From: Pseudomonas sp. SG20056
GTDB taxonomy: Bacteria; Pseudomonadota; Gammaproteobacteria; Pseudomonadales; Pseudomonadaceae
Direction: 5' to 3'
Assembly: GCF_031764535.1 (NCBI RefSeq)
Contig: NZ_CP134499.1
Coordinates: 310,001 to 374,000, forward strand
DNA length: 64,000 nucleotides
Positions 21,087 to 30,551 of this stretch are shown here, piece by piece. A model generated the notes under the pieces. That model worked only from the letters and a program-made list of their open reading frames with translations, was not told where the DNA came from and made no database searches. The stretch's first letter is position 1, and the number at the start of each line of letters is the position of its first letter. The position numbers and the translations under genes were made by a program.

Positions 21087-23317
21087 CGGTTGAACAGGCC
21101 CTTGAGCGCGTCTTTCAGTTCGGGGCTGACTTTATCACCGAGTTTCTCTTCGATTTTTTCGCTGAGCTTGTTGCCGGCGAGTTTGGCGGCGACTTTACCC
21201 AGGCCGTCCTGATCCAGGCGGCAGGCCTTGCCGCCCATTTCCAGCGGGCCGCGGCAGCGCACCGGCCATTCGATGCCGACATAGCGCTCGTTGACCTGGC
21301 AGGCCGGGTCGGGCATTTCGCGCTGATCACCGACAACGGTGATGCCGACACGGTAGTCGAGGCCGAGGATGCGCAGGTCCAGGTCGCCCTTGCCGCTGAC
21401 GGCCAGGCCCGGAATGACGGCCTTGAGGTCGGGGTTGTGCGCCACACCGTTGCGCAGGATCAGGCTGCCTTGCAGGGTCTCGAAGGGCGTGTCCTTGCCG
21501 CGCGGGTCGCTGCTCAGGGATTTGCGGTTGAGCGTGGCGATGCCACGGCACAGCTGCTGTTCCAGATTGGCGTCGACCAGTACGCCGTCATTCAGCATGA
21601 AGCTGGCGTCGCCTGTCAGGCCATCAACCCAGGCGCGCTGGCTGTTGCCGCTGGTGGTCAGGTTGGCGTTGAAGTCCAGCAGGCCTTTGACGGGTGATGG
21701 TTGGTCGGGCTTTTTCAGGAATGGCTCAACCGGGATGCTGCTGAGATTCTTCTGCACGCTGAGCAGCGGCACTGCTGGGCGTACATCGATGCTGGCCTTG
21801 GCATTGAAGCTGCCGTTGCCGATAGTGCCGCGCACATCCTGCAGGGTCAGCAGGCCGCCTTTGCTTTGCGCCTTGGCGCTGAAGTTACTGATCACCTGCT
21901 GCTGGGCGGTGAGTTGATCGAGACCGAGGTCGAGCTGTACGTCGAGCTTGCGCAGCGTCTCTATCGGCAGCACTTCGCTGCTGCTCCAGGCGTGCTGGGT
22001 CGGTGCGTCGGGCAGCGGTGTGCTGCCGCTCTGCCCGGCACTGGCGACGCTGGCCTTGACCTCGGCCTTGCGAGCGGCGCCGGCATCCTGGGTGTCCTTG
22101 GATGGCGCCGGCAGGTAACGGTCGAGGTTCAGTTGGTCACCCTTGAGCTGCACGCGCAGGGTCTGTTTGGCGAAGTCGGCTACCGCCAGTTGCCCGCTGA
22201 AGTGGCTGTCATCCAGGGTCAGCTTGAGGTCTTCAAGAGTCAGGCTGTTGTCGGTGCCGCTGAGGCGGGTGACCAATTCGAACTGGCTGAGGGTCTTGTC
22301 ATCGTTCATCGGTGGCAGTTTCTGGCCGATGGTGGCGAGGAACTCGCGCAGGTTGAGTGGGGCGATGGACAGGCCTCCACTGAGTTTTGGCTGCTTATCG
22401 AGGTCGCGGACTTTCAACTCGCCGAGGGCGCGCAACTGGTTGCCGGAGAGTTTCAGGCCGTTCCATTCAGCAACTTGAGCGGCCAGATCAACCAAAAGCT
22501 GGCCCTGTGCCGAGTAGGTCAGGGTCTGGCCGTCGAAAGGCTCGCCGGAGACCTCCCCGGAAAACTTGGCGTCTTCCAGCTGATAGCGCTTGAGAGCGCG
22601 GTCGAAGCGCAGTTCGCCTTGCAGCTCGCTACGGGCGCGCAGTACCGGTTTGTTGAGGCCGAAGAAGGCGCTGAGTTTGACCGGGATGCCAGCACCTTCA
22701 CGGATCGCCCCGGTGGTCAGCTGGATGCTTTCGGCGCTGAATTGCTGGCCTTTCTGCGCGTCGTGGTAATCGATGCGCGCGCTGTTGACGATCAGGCTGT
22801 CGATATCCAGTTTCAGCGGCTGGCTGCTTTCGCCTGGCTCGATGGCTGGGCTTTCGGTCTCTGCGCTGTCTGTGCTCGCTGCTGGTGCGTCGGTTGTTGC
22901 GGTCGCGGCGTTGGCCGGTTTGCCGACATCTTCCCAGTTGCTGCGGCCTTTCTCGTCGCGCTGCAGGTTGAGGTTGAGGCCATCAATGCGGATATCGCTC
23001 ATCTGCACTTCTTTGCGCAGCAGCGGCAGCACGCGCACCGACAGGCCTAGTAGGCGCAGATCGGCGAACGGTTTGTCCGGGGTGCTGGGGCTGGCGAGGG
23101 TGGCGTCGGTCAGCTCCAGGCCGAGCCAGGGGAACAGGCTCCAGCCGATATCGCCCTTGAGGGTCAGCTCCAGATTGGCCTTGTCGCGGGCCAGTTGGCG
23201 GATTTCGTCTTTGTAATCGTTGGGATCGAACAGGTGGGTGAGGGCAAAGCCCAGCGCCACGATGATCAGCAAGAGCCCGAGAAAAAACAGGCCGAGAATT
23301 TTGCCGAGCGCTTTCAT
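21083..23317 (-). CDS. AsmA-family protein
   Basis: A 744-residue protein with one N-terminal membrane helix ([21 protein letters not shown]) and a large periplasmic part rich in beta-strand patterns, as in AsmA. The region near SNWEDVGKP and the C-terminal segment with [18 protein letters not shown] resemble AsmA N- and C-terminal domains. A low-complexity stretch rich in Ala, Thr and Glu lies around residues 140-170. AsmA-type proteins act in outer-membrane assembly and inter-membrane phospholipid transport. The ATG at 23317 puts the helix at the very N-terminus; a start 14 codons upstream is less likely. First gene of asmA-mutY-yggX. Confidence 0.88.
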   Translation of the reverse strand: MKALGKILGLFFLGLLLIIVALGFALTHLFDPNDYKDEIRQLARDKANLELTLKGDIGWSLFPWLGLELTDATLASPSTPDKPFADLRLLGLSVRVLPLLRKEVQMSDIRIDGLNLNLQRDEKGRSNWEDVGKPANAATATTDAPAASTDSAETESPAIEPGESSQPLKLDIDSLIVNSARIDYHDAQKGQQFSAESIQLTTGAIREGAGIPVKLSAFFGLNKPVLRARSELQGELRFDRALKRYQLEDAKFSGEVSGEPFDGQTLTYSAQGQLLVDLAAQVAEWNGLKLSGNQLRALGELKVRDLDKQPKLSGGLSIAPLNLREFLATIGQKLPPMNDDKTLSQFELVTRLSGTDNSLTLEDLKLTLDDSHFSGQLAVADFAKQTLRVQLKGDQLNLDRYLPAPSKDTQDAGAARKAEVKASVASAGQSGSTPLPDAPTQHAWSSSEVLPIETLRKLDVQLDLGLDQLTAQQQVISNFSAKAQSKGGLLTLQDVRGTIGNGSFNAKASIDVRPAVPLLSVQKNLSSIPVEPFLKKPDQPSPVKGLLDFNANLTTSGNSQRAWVDGLTGDASFMLNDGVLVDANLEQQLCRGIATLNRKSLSSDPRGKDTPFETLQGSLILRNGVAHNPDLKAVIPGLAVSGKGDLDLRILGLDYRVGITVVGDQREMPDPACQVNERYVGIEWPVRCRGPLEMGGKACRLDQDGLGKVAAKLAGNKLSEKIEEKLGDKVSPELKDALKGLFNR

Positions 23318-23440
23318 GTGCGAATCCTTGTTTCGAAACTGGATGGTGAAGAGCAGCAATTCAAGCCGGCGAGTATAGCGCCAGCGTTTTTACCTTGACC
23401 GCCGACAGTCCCGTTTACACGGTGATTTTGCAAGCGGCTT

Positions 23441-24541
23441 TTACAGGGCCTGCGCCACGCGCTCGGCAATCGCCAGGCTGGCGGTGAGGCCGGGCGACTC
23501 GATGCCGAACAGGTTGACCAGGCCTGGCATGCCGTGATCATTGGGCGTTTGGATAATGAAGTCGCCGGCCGGTTCCCCGGGTCCTGCGAGTTTTGGCCGG
23601 ATGCCGCTATAGCCCGGTACCAGGCGCGCGCTGTCGATAGCGGGGAAGTAGCGGCGGATGGCATCGGCGAACGGCTCGCGCAGGCTTTCTTCGACCTGAT
23701 AGTCGATCTGTGTGAGGTAGTGGGTGTCAGGGCCGAAACGCAGTTGGCCGCCGAGATCCAAGGTGGCGTGTATGCCAAGGCCAGCGGTGTTGGCTTCCGG
23801 CATCGGATAAATCAGGTGCTGGAACGGCGAGCGGCCGCTGTAGCTGAAATAGCGGCCCTGGCACAGATGCAGCGGTGGCACGTTTTGCAGGCCTTGGGTT
23901 TGCCTGGCCAGTTGCTGGGCGAACAGCCCGCCGGCATTGATCACCCGCTGAGCTTTCAGCTGGAACGGCTCGCCGTTGCTCTGGCCGTGGGCTATCCAGC
24001 CATCGCCGTCCGCTTCGAGCTGTTCGACGCGGGTGTGCAGAACCAGCTGCGCGCCGCGCTGCTCGGCTGCGGCCAGCAGCGATTGCAGGTAGGCGTGGCT
24101 GTCGATAATCCCGGTGCTGGGCGAGAGCAGGGCGCAAACGCCGCGCACGGCGGGTTCCAGGGCATTCAGTTGGGGCTGTTCGATGGCCTGTAGGTCATGC
24201 ACGCCGCACGCTTGGGCGTTGCGCTGCAACTGTTCGAGCTTGGCGATTTCTGTGCTTTCCACGGCTACCAGCAGTTTGCCCAGCCGGCGGTGCGCCACCT
24301 GATGGCTGCTGCACCAGGCATACAGGCGTTCGCGACCTTCCAGGCACAGTTCTGCCTTGAGCGAGCCGGGCGCGTAGTAGATGCCGGCGTGGATCACCTC
24401 GGAGTTGCGGCTGGAGGTGTGGCTGCCGACCAGGCTTTCCGCCTCGACTATCAAGCTGATCTGCCCAGGCTTGCTCAGGCGCGCGGCGCAGGCCAGGCCG
24501 AGGGCGCCGGCGCCAATAATCAGGGTGTCGATACTGTCCAT
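23441..24541 (-). CDS. FAD-dependent oxidoreductase (DAO/LhgO-like)
   Basis: A 366-residue flavoprotein of the D-amino-acid oxidase superfamily. The ATG at 24541 yields MDSIDTLIIGAGALGLACA with the FAD GxGxxG motif at the N-terminus; the frame is open for 85 more codons upstream but that part is not conserved and covers the his promoter region. SHTSSRNSEVIHAGIYY and a C-terminal GYSGIRPKLAGPGEPAGDF resemble L-2-hydroxyglutarate oxidase LhgO and close relatives. The exact substrate is uncertain. Divergently transcribed from hisB, with 133 bp between the starts. Confidence 0.75.
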   Translation of the reverse strand: MDSIDTLIIGAGALGLACAARLSKPGQISLIVEAESLVGSHTSSRNSEVIHAGIYYAPGSLKAELCLEGRERLYAWCSSHQVAHRRLGKLLVAVESTEIAKLEQLQRNAQACGVHDLQAIEQPQLNALEPAVRGVCALLSPSTGIIDSHAYLQSLLAAAEQRGAQLVLHTRVEQLEADGDGWIAHGQSNGEPFQLKAQRVINAGGLFAQQLARQTQGLQNVPPLHLCQGRYFSYSGRSPFQHLIYPMPEANTAGLGIHATLDLGGQLRFGPDTHYLTQIDYQVEESLREPFADAIRRYFPAIDSARLVPGYSGIRPKLAGPGEPAGDFIIQTPNDHGMPGLVNLFGIESPGLTASLAIAERVAQAL

Positions 24542-24631
24542 GTGCGTTCCGTTGGTTGTCTGACGTGGGGCTATGCGGTCGATAGCGGTGCCTCTGATCG
24601 CCGCTGGTAGCCGCCTGGGTGGATGCCCGCC

Positions 24632-24637
24632 TATAAT
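24632..24637 (+). promoter_or_regulatory. Sigma-70 -10 element upstream of hisB
   Basis: A perfect TATAAT lies 38 bp before the hisB ATG. The -35 position (around 24609-24614) is poor. It probably drives hisBHAF from near 24644. Confidence 0.5.
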
Positions 24638-24674
24638 GCCAGCCTTTTTCCGTGGGCAATTTCTGGAGCTGGTG

Positions 24675-25268
24675 ATGGCCGAACGTACGGCATCCGTCGA
24701 GCGCAATACCCTGGAGACCCAGATCAAGGTCTCGATCAACCTGGATGGGACTGGCAAGGCCAAGTTCGATATTGGCGTGCCGTTCCTTGAGCACATGCTC
24801 GATCAGATCGCCCGTCACGGCCTGATCGACCTGGATATCCAGTGCAAGGGCGACCTGCATATCGATGACCACCACACCGTCGAAGACGTCGGCATCACTC
24901 TTGGCCAGGCCTTTACTCAGGCCATCGGCGACAAGAAGGGCATGACCCGTTACGGCCACTCCTACGTGCCGCTGGATGAAGCGCTGTCGCGCGTGGTGAT
25001 CGACTTCTCCGGTCGTCCGGGCCTGCAGATGCACGTGCCGTTCACCCGCGCCGTGGTGGGCGGTTTCGATGTGGACCTGTTCCAGGAGTTCTTCCAGGGC
25101 TTCGTCAATCACGCCCTAGTGTCGCTGCATATCGACAACCTGCGTGGCACCAACACCCACCACCAGATTGAAACCGTGTTCAAAGCCTTCGGCCGCGCGT
25201 TGCGCATGGCCGTGACGCTGGATGAGCGCATGGCCGGGCAAATGCCGTCGACCAAGGGCTGCCTGTAA
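24675..25268 (+). CDS. hisB: Imidazoleglycerol-phosphate dehydratase HisB
   Basis: A 197-residue monofunctional dehydratase for the sixth/seventh step of histidine synthesis (IGP to imidazole-acetol phosphate). The ATG at 24675 follows GGAG at 24665-24668 and gives [20 protein letters not shown]; the frame extends upstream without conservation. Metal-binding motifs are [11 protein letters not shown] and [19 protein letters not shown]. It lacks the fused phosphatase domain of enteric HisB, as is normal in Pseudomonas. First gene of hisB-hisH-DUF2164-hisA-hisF. Confidence 0.97.
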   Translation: MAERTASVERNTLETQIKVSINLDGTGKAKFDIGVPFLEHMLDQIARHGLIDLDIQCKGDLHIDDHHTVEDVGITLGQAFTQAIGDKKGMTRYGHSYVPLDEALSRVVIDFSGRPGLQMHVPFTRAVVGGFDVDLFQEFFQGFVNHALVSLHIDNLRGTNTHHQIETVFKAFGRALRMAVTLDERMAGQMPSTKGCL

Positions 25269-25907
25269 ATGCAGACGGTTGCAGTAATCGACTACGGCAT
25301 GGGCAACCTGCATTCGGTGGCCAAAGCCCTGGAGCACGTGGGGGCTGGCAAGGTGCTGGTGACCAGCGATGCCCAGGTGATTCGCGAAGCCGACCGGGTG
25401 GTATTTCCCGGCGTTGGCGCGATCCGCGATTGCATGGCCGAGATCAAGCGCCTGGGCTTCGACAGCCTGGTGCGGGAAGTCAGCGCGGATCGGCCGTTTC
25501 TCGGCATCTGCGTGGGTATGCAGGCGCTGCTGGAACGTAGCGAAGAGAACGATGGCGTCGACTGCATCGGCCTGTTCCCTGGCCAGGTGCGTTTCTTCGG
25601 CAAGGACATGGTCGAAGACGGCGAGCCGCTGAAGGTGCCGCACATGGGCTGGAACGAGGTGGCACAGTCGGTCAAGCACCCGCTGTGGCACAACATTCCG
25701 GACCTGGCGCGCTTCTACTTTGTGCACAGTTATTACATCGAGGCCGGTAACCCCAAGCAGGTGGTCGGTCGCGGTCACTACGGCAAGGATTTCGCCGCGG
25801 CGCTGGCTGAAGGTTCGCGCTTTGCCGTGCAGTTCCACCCGGAAAAGAGCCACACCCACGGCCTGCAGCTGCTGCAGAACTTCGTCGCCTGGGATGGCCG
25901 CTGGTAA
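25269..25907 (+). CDS. hisH: Imidazole glycerol phosphate synthase glutaminase subunit HisH
   Basis: A 212-residue class I glutamine amidotransferase supplying ammonia to HisF. The nucleophilic Cys lies in [13 protein letters not shown] near residue 80, and the catalytic His and Glu in [16 protein letters not shown] at the C-terminus. The N-terminus [18 protein letters not shown] is typical. Its ATG directly abuts the hisB stop codon (TAAATG), and the next ORF in turn abuts its own stop. Confidence 0.97.
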   Translation: MQTVAVIDYGMGNLHSVAKALEHVGAGKVLVTSDAQVIREADRVVFPGVGAIRDCMAEIKRLGFDSLVREVSADRPFLGICVGMQALLERSEENDGVDCIGLFPGQVRFFGKDMVEDGEPLKVPHMGWNEVAQSVKHPLWHNIPDLARFYFVHSYYIEAGNPKQVVGRGHYGKDFAAALAEGSRFAVQFHPEKSHTHGLQLLQNFVAWDGRW

Positions 25908-26168
25908 ATGAGCCGGGGCAAGGCGAAACCGCCGATCATGACCTTGAGTGCCGAGCAGGAGCGTGAAGCCTGCCTGGTGCTCAAGCGTTTTATGGCCGAG
26001 CGCTTCGAGCTGGAGCTGGGCAGTTTCGAGGCCGCCGAGGTGCTCGAACTGTTTGCCCGCGAGATTGCACCGCACTACTACAACCGGGCGATTTTCGATG
26101 TGCAGACTCACCTGAAAGAACGGTTCGAGAGCATCGAAAGCGACCTCTGGGCGCTCGAAAAGAGCTGA
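25908..26168 (+). CDS. DUF2164 family protein
   Basis: An 86-residue soluble protein resembling DUF2164. It begins MSRGKAKPPIMTLSAEQERE; an internal ATG at residue 11 is an alternative start. Helical and acidic, with RFMAERFELELGSFEA and APHYYNRAIFDVQ as the conserved core. Function is unknown. Its start abuts the hisH stop and it precedes hisA by 36 bp, so it is co-transcribed with histidine genes; that alone does not show a role in histidine synthesis. Confidence 0.8.
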   Translation: MSRGKAKPPIMTLSAEQEREACLVLKRFMAERFELELGSFEAAEVLELFAREIAPHYYNRAIFDVQTHLKERFESIESDLWALEKS

Positions 26169-26204
26169 CCCACCGAATTCACACGACTTGAGCAGGTTCA
26201 ACCG

Positions 26205-26942
26205 ATGCTGATTATCCCCGCTATCGATCTGAAGGACGGCGCCTGCGTGCGCTTGCGCCAGGGCCGCATGGAAGACTCCACGGTGTTTTCCGATGACCCG
26301 GTGAGCATGGCTGCCAAGTGGGTTGAGGGCGGCTGCCGTCGTCTGCACCTGGTTGACCTCAATGGCGCCTTCGAAGGTCAGCCGGTCAACGGCGAAGTGG
26401 TTACTGCTATCGCCAAGCGTTACCCGACCCTGCCGATCCAGATCGGCGGCGGCATCCGTACCCTGGAAACCATCGAGCACTACGTACGCGCCGGCGTCAG
26501 CTACGTGATCATCGGCACCAAGGCGGTAAAAGATCCGCAGTTCGTCACCGATGCCTGCAAGGCTTTCCCGGGCAAGGTGATCGTCGGCCTGGACGCCAAA
26601 GATGGTTTCGTTGCCACCGACGGTTGGGCGGAAGTCTCGACGGTGCAAGCCACTGACCTGGCCAAGCGTTTCGAGGCTGATGGTGTGTCGGCCATCGTTT
26701 ATACCGACATCGCCAAAGACGGCATGATGCAAGGCTGCAACGTTGAAGCCACCGCTGCCCTGGCCGCTGCCAGCCGCATTCCGGTGATCGCCTCCGGCGG
26801 TATCCACAACTTGGGTGATATCGAGAAGCTGCTGCTGGCGCGTTCGCCCGGCATTATCGGCGCGATTACCGGCCGTGCGATCTATGAAGGCACCCTGGAT
26901 GTCGCCGAAGCGCAAGCCTTCTGCGACTCCTACAAGGCCTAA
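26205..26942 (+). CDS. hisA: ProFAR isomerase HisA
   Basis: A 245-residue (beta/alpha)8 barrel isomerase of histidine synthesis (ProFAR to PRFAR). It has the phosphate-site and catalytic motifs [17 protein letters not shown] (Asp8), the second catalytic Asp in [26 protein letters not shown] and [12 protein letters not shown]. Length and composition are normal. A hairpin-forming repeat separates it from hisF. Confidence 0.97.
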   Translation: MLIIPAIDLKDGACVRLRQGRMEDSTVFSDDPVSMAAKWVEGGCRRLHLVDLNGAFEGQPVNGEVVTAIAKRYPTLPIQIGGGIRTLETIEHYVRAGVSYVIIGTKAVKDPQFVTDACKAFPGKVIVGLDAKDGFVATDGWAEVSTVQATDLAKRFEADGVSAIVYTDIAKDGMMQGCNVEATAALAAASRIPVIASGGIHNLGDIEKLLLARSPGIIGAITGRAIYEGTLDVAEAQAFCDSYKA

Positions 26943-26944
26943 AA

Positions 26945-27040
26945 CGTAGGATGGGTTAGTCGCATAGCGGCGATACCCATCACCAACCACCAGATTGATG
27001 GGTATCGCTGCGCTCGACGGAACACCGCGCGACCCATTCG
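26945..27040. repeat. Nested inverted-repeat element between hisA and hisF
   Basis: The inner arms CGATACCCATCA (26971-26982) and TGATGGGTATCG (26996-27007) are perfectly complementary, and the pairing continues outward through GCGG/CTGCG-type sequence. The outer arms GGATGGGT (26949-26956) and GACCCATTC (27031-27039) pair imperfectly. The element fills nearly the whole hisA-hisF gap. It looks like a small palindromic mobile repeat (REP/MITE-like); I cannot count other copies. None is obvious elsewhere in this window. Confidence 0.65.
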
Positions 27041-27054
27041 ACGAGAGCACTGCT

Positions 27055-27825
27055 ATGGCACTGGCTAAACGCATTATCCCCTGCCTCGACGTGGACAACG
27101 GCCGCGTGGTCAAGGGCGTGCAGTTCGAGAACATCCGCGACGCCGGTGATCCGGTGGAAATCGCCCGCCGTTACGACGAGCAGGGCGCAGATGAGATTAC
27201 CTTTCTCGATATCACCGCCAGCGTCGATGGCCGCGACACCACGCTGCACACTGTCGAGCGCATGGCCAGTCAGGTATTTATTCCGCTGACCGTTGGTGGC
27301 GGCGTGCGTACTGTGCAGGACATCCGCAACCTGCTGAATGCCGGCGCAGACAAAGTCTCGATCAACACTGCCGCAGTGTTTACCCCGGAGTTTGTCGGCG
27401 AGGCTGCTTCGCGCTTCGGCTCGCAGTGCATCGTCGTCGCCATCGATGCGAAGAAAGTCTCGAAACCGGGTGAAACCCCGCGTTGGGAAATCTTCACCCA
27501 CGGCGGTCGCAAGCCCACCGGCCTGGATGCGGTGCTCTGGGCGAAAAAGATGGAAGACCTCGGTGCCGGCGAAATCCTGCTGACCAGCATGGATCAGGAC
27601 GGCGTGAAGAGCGGCTACGACCTTGGCGTAACCCGTGCGATCAGCGAAATGGTCGGTATCCCGGTGATTGCCTCCGGTGGCGTCGGTAATCTGCAGCACT
27701 TGGCCGACGGCATTATCGAAGGCAAGGCTGCCGCCGTACTGGCGGCGAGTATCTTCCACTTCGGTGAGTACACCGTGCCGGAAGCCAAGGCCTATATGGC
27801 CGCTCGCGGCATCGTAGTGCGCTAA
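27055..27825 (+). CDS. hisF: Imidazole glycerol phosphate synthase cyclase subunit HisF
   Basis: A 256-residue barrel cyclase combining PRFAR with HisH-derived ammonia to give IGP and AICAR. Motifs are [21 protein letters not shown] (catalytic Asp11), [12 protein letters not shown], and [14 protein letters not shown] (second catalytic Asp); [12 protein letters not shown] completes the phosphate site. The ATG at 27055 matches the family N-terminus; an upstream in-frame ATG at 26995 lies inside the repeat element and is rejected. GAGAG upstream is a modest ribosome-binding site. Last gene of the his cluster. Confidence 0.97.
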   Translation: MALAKRIIPCLDVDNGRVVKGVQFENIRDAGDPVEIARRYDEQGADEITFLDITASVDGRDTTLHTVERMASQVFIPLTVGGGVRTVQDIRNLLNAGADKVSINTAAVFTPEFVGEAASRFGSQCIVVAIDAKKVSKPGETPRWEIFTHGGRKPTGLDAVLWAKKMEDLGAGEILLTSMDQDGVKSGYDLGVTRAISEMVGIPVIASGGVGNLQHLADGIIEGKAAAVLAASIFHFGEYTVPEAKAYMAARGIVVR

Positions 27826-27859
27826 ACCCCGCTGGTCGGCAGCCCTGCCGGCCACTGCT

Positions 27860-27895
27860 GCGGGCGAGTCGACAGCAAAATGTCGACTGGCCCGC
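27860..27895 (+). terminator. Hairpin after hisF (possible terminator)
   Basis: GCGGGCGAGTCGACA and TGTCGACTGGCCCGC pair over 15 bp with one mismatch and a 6-base loop. Only TAAAA follows, so there is no real U-tract; it may end the his transcript weakly or protect it. Confidence 0.45.
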
Positions 27896-27989
27896 TAAAA
27901 TCAGAATGTTTGCGTTCGGGTCGATGCTTTGGGCATCCCTGTGAACGCTCCTCTTTCTAATAAATGGTTTTTCCATACACGGAGTTCTT

Positions 27990-28727
27990 ATGTCCGCTAT
28001 CCGGCTATTCACCGCGGTTTGGCTGTTGTGTGCCGTCAGTCTGGCCCGTGCGGAGCCTCTGGTTCTGCTTACTGAAAACCTGCCGCCGTTCAGCATGGCA
28101 GCCAATGGTGGCAACTTTGCCAAAGATGCTGATGTACAGGGCATCAGCAGCGACACGGTGCGGGCGCTGTGCAGCAAGGCGCAGCTTGAGTGCCAGATGA
28201 TCCTGCGCTTCCCGTGGGATCGTCAGTACAAGCAGGCATTAGAGAACAAAGGGTATGGGGTGTTTTCCACGATTCGTACGCCGGATCGTGAATCGTTGTT
28301 CAAGTGGGTTGGGCCGATTGCCGTGAGCGACTGGGTGTTGCTGGCCAAGGCTGATAGCAGCATTACGTTGAACAGCCTGGATCAGGCCGGTGCCTACAAA
28401 ATCGGCGGTTATCGCAATGATGCGATTTCACAGTTTCTGATCGACCGTGGCGTGACGGTACAAACCAGCCTGCAGGACAAGGAAAACCTCAACAAGCTGG
28501 AGAAGGGCGTGATCGACCTGTGGGCCACCGATGAAGTCGGCGGGCGCTACATGGCTAAGCAGTCGCCACTGGGTGCGCTCAAGGTGGTACATCGCTTTAA
28601 CAGTGCTGACCTCTACTTGGCGCTGAATAAAGAGACACCCGATGATGTGGTGCAGAAGTTGCAAAAAGCGTTGGACGATATGCGCGCTCAAGGTGGATTG
28701 ACCGCTATCAAAGACGGTTATCTTTAA
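27990..28727 (+). CDS. Orphan periplasmic SBP family 3 protein, copy 1
   Basis: A 245-residue secreted protein with signal peptide MSAIRLFTAVWLLCAVSLARA and a mature start EPLVLLTENLPPF. It belongs to the bacterial SBP family 3 fold but shows a subgroup signature shared with the next two genes: LRFPWDR near residue 73, FKWVGPI near 104, and DLWATDEVGGRYMAKQ near 178. This copy has two Cys in ALCSKAQLEC that the others lack. No permease or ATPase gene is adjacent. The ligand is unknown. The homologous P. aeruginosa position is, from memory, PA5137-PA5139. Confidence 0.8.
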   Translation: MSAIRLFTAVWLLCAVSLARAEPLVLLTENLPPFSMAANGGNFAKDADVQGISSDTVRALCSKAQLECQMILRFPWDRQYKQALENKGYGVFSTIRTPDRESLFKWVGPIAVSDWVLLAKADSSITLNSLDQAGAYKIGGYRNDAISQFLIDRGVTVQTSLQDKENLNKLEKGVIDLWATDEVGGRYMAKQSPLGALKVVHRFNSADLYLALNKETPDDVVQKLQKALDDMRAQGGLTAIKDGYL

Positions 28728-28824
28728 CCCGCTGCTGTCGATCCCCTCGGCAAACCTGGGCTGGGCTTAGCCGGACGTGCTGGGTATGCTTGCATGCTCA
28801 GCCCAACTATCGATGTGAGACATC

Positions 28825-29580
28825 ATGTTTAAACACTTACTAGCCGCCCTTGCCGGCACAGTTATGGTGCTTGCGGGCAGTGCTCGGGCCGAAATTGACC
28901 CGAACTACCGCATGGTTCTACTGACCGAGAATTTCCCGCCTTACAACATGGCGATCAACGGCAAGAACTTCGCTCAGGAAGACAATATTGACGGCATTGC
29001 CGTGGACATCATCCGTGAGATGTTCAAACGTGCCGGCATCCAATACAACATGACTCTGCGTTTCCCTTGGGATCGCATCTACAAGCTGGCGCTGGAAAAG
29101 CCTGGCTATGGCGTGTTTGTTGCGGCGCGTTTGCCGGAGCGTGAGGCGCTGTTCAAGTGGGTTGGCCCGATTGGTCCGGATGACTGGGTGCTGCTCGGCA
29201 AGGCCGATAGCAGTATTACGCTGAACAGCCTGGACGACGCCAAACAGTACAAGGTTGGCGCTTACAAGGGCGACGCGATTGCCGAGCACTTGGTGGAAAA
29301 AGGTCTGGAGCCGATTACCGCTCTGCGCGACACGGAAAACGCCAAGAAACTGATGGCCGGTCAGATTGATCTGTGGGCTACCGGCGACCCCGCCGGTCGC
29401 TACCTGGCCAAGCAGGAAGGCATCTCCGGGCTGAAAACCATTCTGCGTTTCGATAGTGCAGAGTTGTATCTGGCGCTGAATAAAGAAGTGCCGGATGAAG
29501 TTGTGCAGAAGCTGCAAGCCGAGCTGGACAAGATGCGCAGCGAAGGTTTTGTCGACGATATTCTGAACAACTACCTGTAA
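28825..29580 (+). CDS. Orphan periplasmic SBP family 3 protein, copy 2
   Basis: A 251-residue paralog of the preceding protein, with signal peptide MFKHLLAALAGTVMVLAGSARA and mature start EIDPNYRMVLLTENFPP. The subgroup signature LRFPWDRIYKLAL, FKWVGPIGPDDWVLLGKADSS and DLWATGDPAGRYLAKQ is intact. The Arg of LPEREALFKW is in the position that binds a ligand carboxylate in classical SBP3 proteins. It has its own 97-bp upstream gap and may be separately transcribed or controlled. Confidence 0.8.
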   Translation: MFKHLLAALAGTVMVLAGSARAEIDPNYRMVLLTENFPPYNMAINGKNFAQEDNIDGIAVDIIREMFKRAGIQYNMTLRFPWDRIYKLALEKPGYGVFVAARLPEREALFKWVGPIGPDDWVLLGKADSSITLNSLDDAKQYKVGAYKGDAIAEHLVEKGLEPITALRDTENAKKLMAGQIDLWATGDPAGRYLAKQEGISGLKTILRFDSAELYLALNKEVPDEVVQKLQAELDKMRSEGFVDDILNNYL

Positions 29581-29594
29581 TACGCAAAACCAGT

Positions 29595-29615
29595 GGGCCG
29601 GTCACAAACCGGCCC
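29595..29615. repeat. Hairpin after SBP copy 2
   Basis: GGGCCGGT and ACCGGCCC form a perfect 8-bp stem around CACAA, 14 bp past the stop. No T-run follows, so it is a weak terminator or a stabilising stem. Confidence 0.45.
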
Positions 29616-29717
29616 GCGGCCATGGATGGTTGACGCCACGTACCATACGTCGCCGGGCACCCGCCCGAGCAAGGATGCCGCTAGCCATAATCACAATTCA
29701 TGCGAGCGGAATGACCT

Positions 29718-30473
29718 ATGTTGAAAACCCTGAAAGCCAGCCTGTTGTTCGGGCTTGTTCTGAGTGCCTGTGCTGCCCGTGCAGAGCTTCCAGCCGATTA
29801 CAAAGTGGTGTTGCTGACCGAGAACTTCCCGCCGTTCAACATGGCGGTGGATGACAAGAACTTTGCCCGTGATGACGGTATCGACGGCATCAGTGCCGAG
29901 ATTGTCCGTGCGATGTTCAAGCGTGCCGGCATCAACTACACGCTGACCCTGCGCTTCCCTTGGGACCGCTTGTACCGCCTGACCCTGGACAAACCCAACT
30001 ACGGCCTGTTCTCCACCACGTTCACTGCTGAACGTCAGCCTCTGTTCAAGTGGGTGGGGCCATTGGCTAAAACCGGTTGGGTACTGCTGGCGGCTCCAGG
30101 TAATAACGTCAGTGTCGCTAGCCTCAAAGATGCAGCGCAGTATCAAATTGGTGCCTACAAAAATGACGCGGTTAGCCAGCATCTGGAAAGCCAGGGGCTG
30201 AGTCCGGTCAATGCGCTGCGTGATCAGGAGAACATCAAGAAGCTGCTCAGCGGCAAGATCGACCTGTGGGCTACCACTGATCCCGTGGGACGCTACCTGG
30301 CCAAGCAGGAAGGTGTCAGCGGCCTGAATACCGCGCTGCGCTTTAACGAGGCTGAGCTGTACCTGGCGCTTAACAAGGACACCCCGGATGAGGTGGTGCA
30401 GCGTCTGCAGAAAGCATTGGATGAACTGCGCGCCGAAGGCTTTATTGATGAGATGACCAATAACTACCTGTAG
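29718..30473 (+). CDS. Orphan periplasmic SBP family 3 protein, copy 3
   Basis: A 251-residue third tandem paralog, with signal peptide MLKTLKASLLFGLVLSACAARA and mature start ELPADYKVVLLTENFPPF. SACAA could be read as a lipobox-like Cys but lacks the usual Leu at -3, so periplasmic export is preferred. The signature LRFPWDRLYRLTL, FKWVGPLAKTGW and DLWATTDPVGRYLAKQ is retained; it differs from copies 1 and 2 in the hinge stretch (LLAAPGNNVS instead of KADSSITL), which suggests altered ligand choice. A strong terminator follows. Confidence 0.8.
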   Translation: MLKTLKASLLFGLVLSACAARAELPADYKVVLLTENFPPFNMAVDDKNFARDDGIDGISAEIVRAMFKRAGINYTLTLRFPWDRLYRLTLDKPNYGLFSTTFTAERQPLFKWVGPLAKTGWVLLAAPGNNVSVASLKDAAQYQIGAYKNDAVSQHLESQGLSPVNALRDQENIKKLLSGKIDLWATTDPVGRYLAKQEGVSGLNTALRFNEAELYLALNKDTPDEVVQRLQKALDELRAEGFIDEMTNNYL

Positions 30474-30487
30474 TCTCAGGCGTTATT

Positions 30488-30525
30488 AAAAAGCCCGACC
30501 TTGATTACTCAAGGTCGGGCTTTTT
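30488..30525. terminator. Bidirectional terminator between the SBP cluster and ctpA
   Basis: AAAAAGCCCGACCTTGA and TCAAGGTCGGGCTTTTT pair perfectly over 17 bp with a 4-base loop. T-runs occur on both strands, so it ends both the SBP transcript and the convergent gpmI-envC-ctpA transcript. Confidence 0.93.
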
Positions 30526-30551
30526 TAGTGCTGTGCCTCTACAGCTGAAGC

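Noticed and set aside
21701..23050. A 449-codon open frame on the plus strand
   Set aside because: It is antisense to the AsmA-family gene; no signal peptide or family motif is present.
26995..27054. An upstream in-frame ATG extending HisF by 20 residues
   Set aside because: The extension lies within the palindromic repeat and HisF proteins start at the [12 protein letters not shown] position.
25116..27134. A 672-codon open frame on the minus strand
   Set aside because: It is antisense to hisB-hisH-DUF2164-hisA, which are all clearly conserved. High G+C keeps the opposite frame open.
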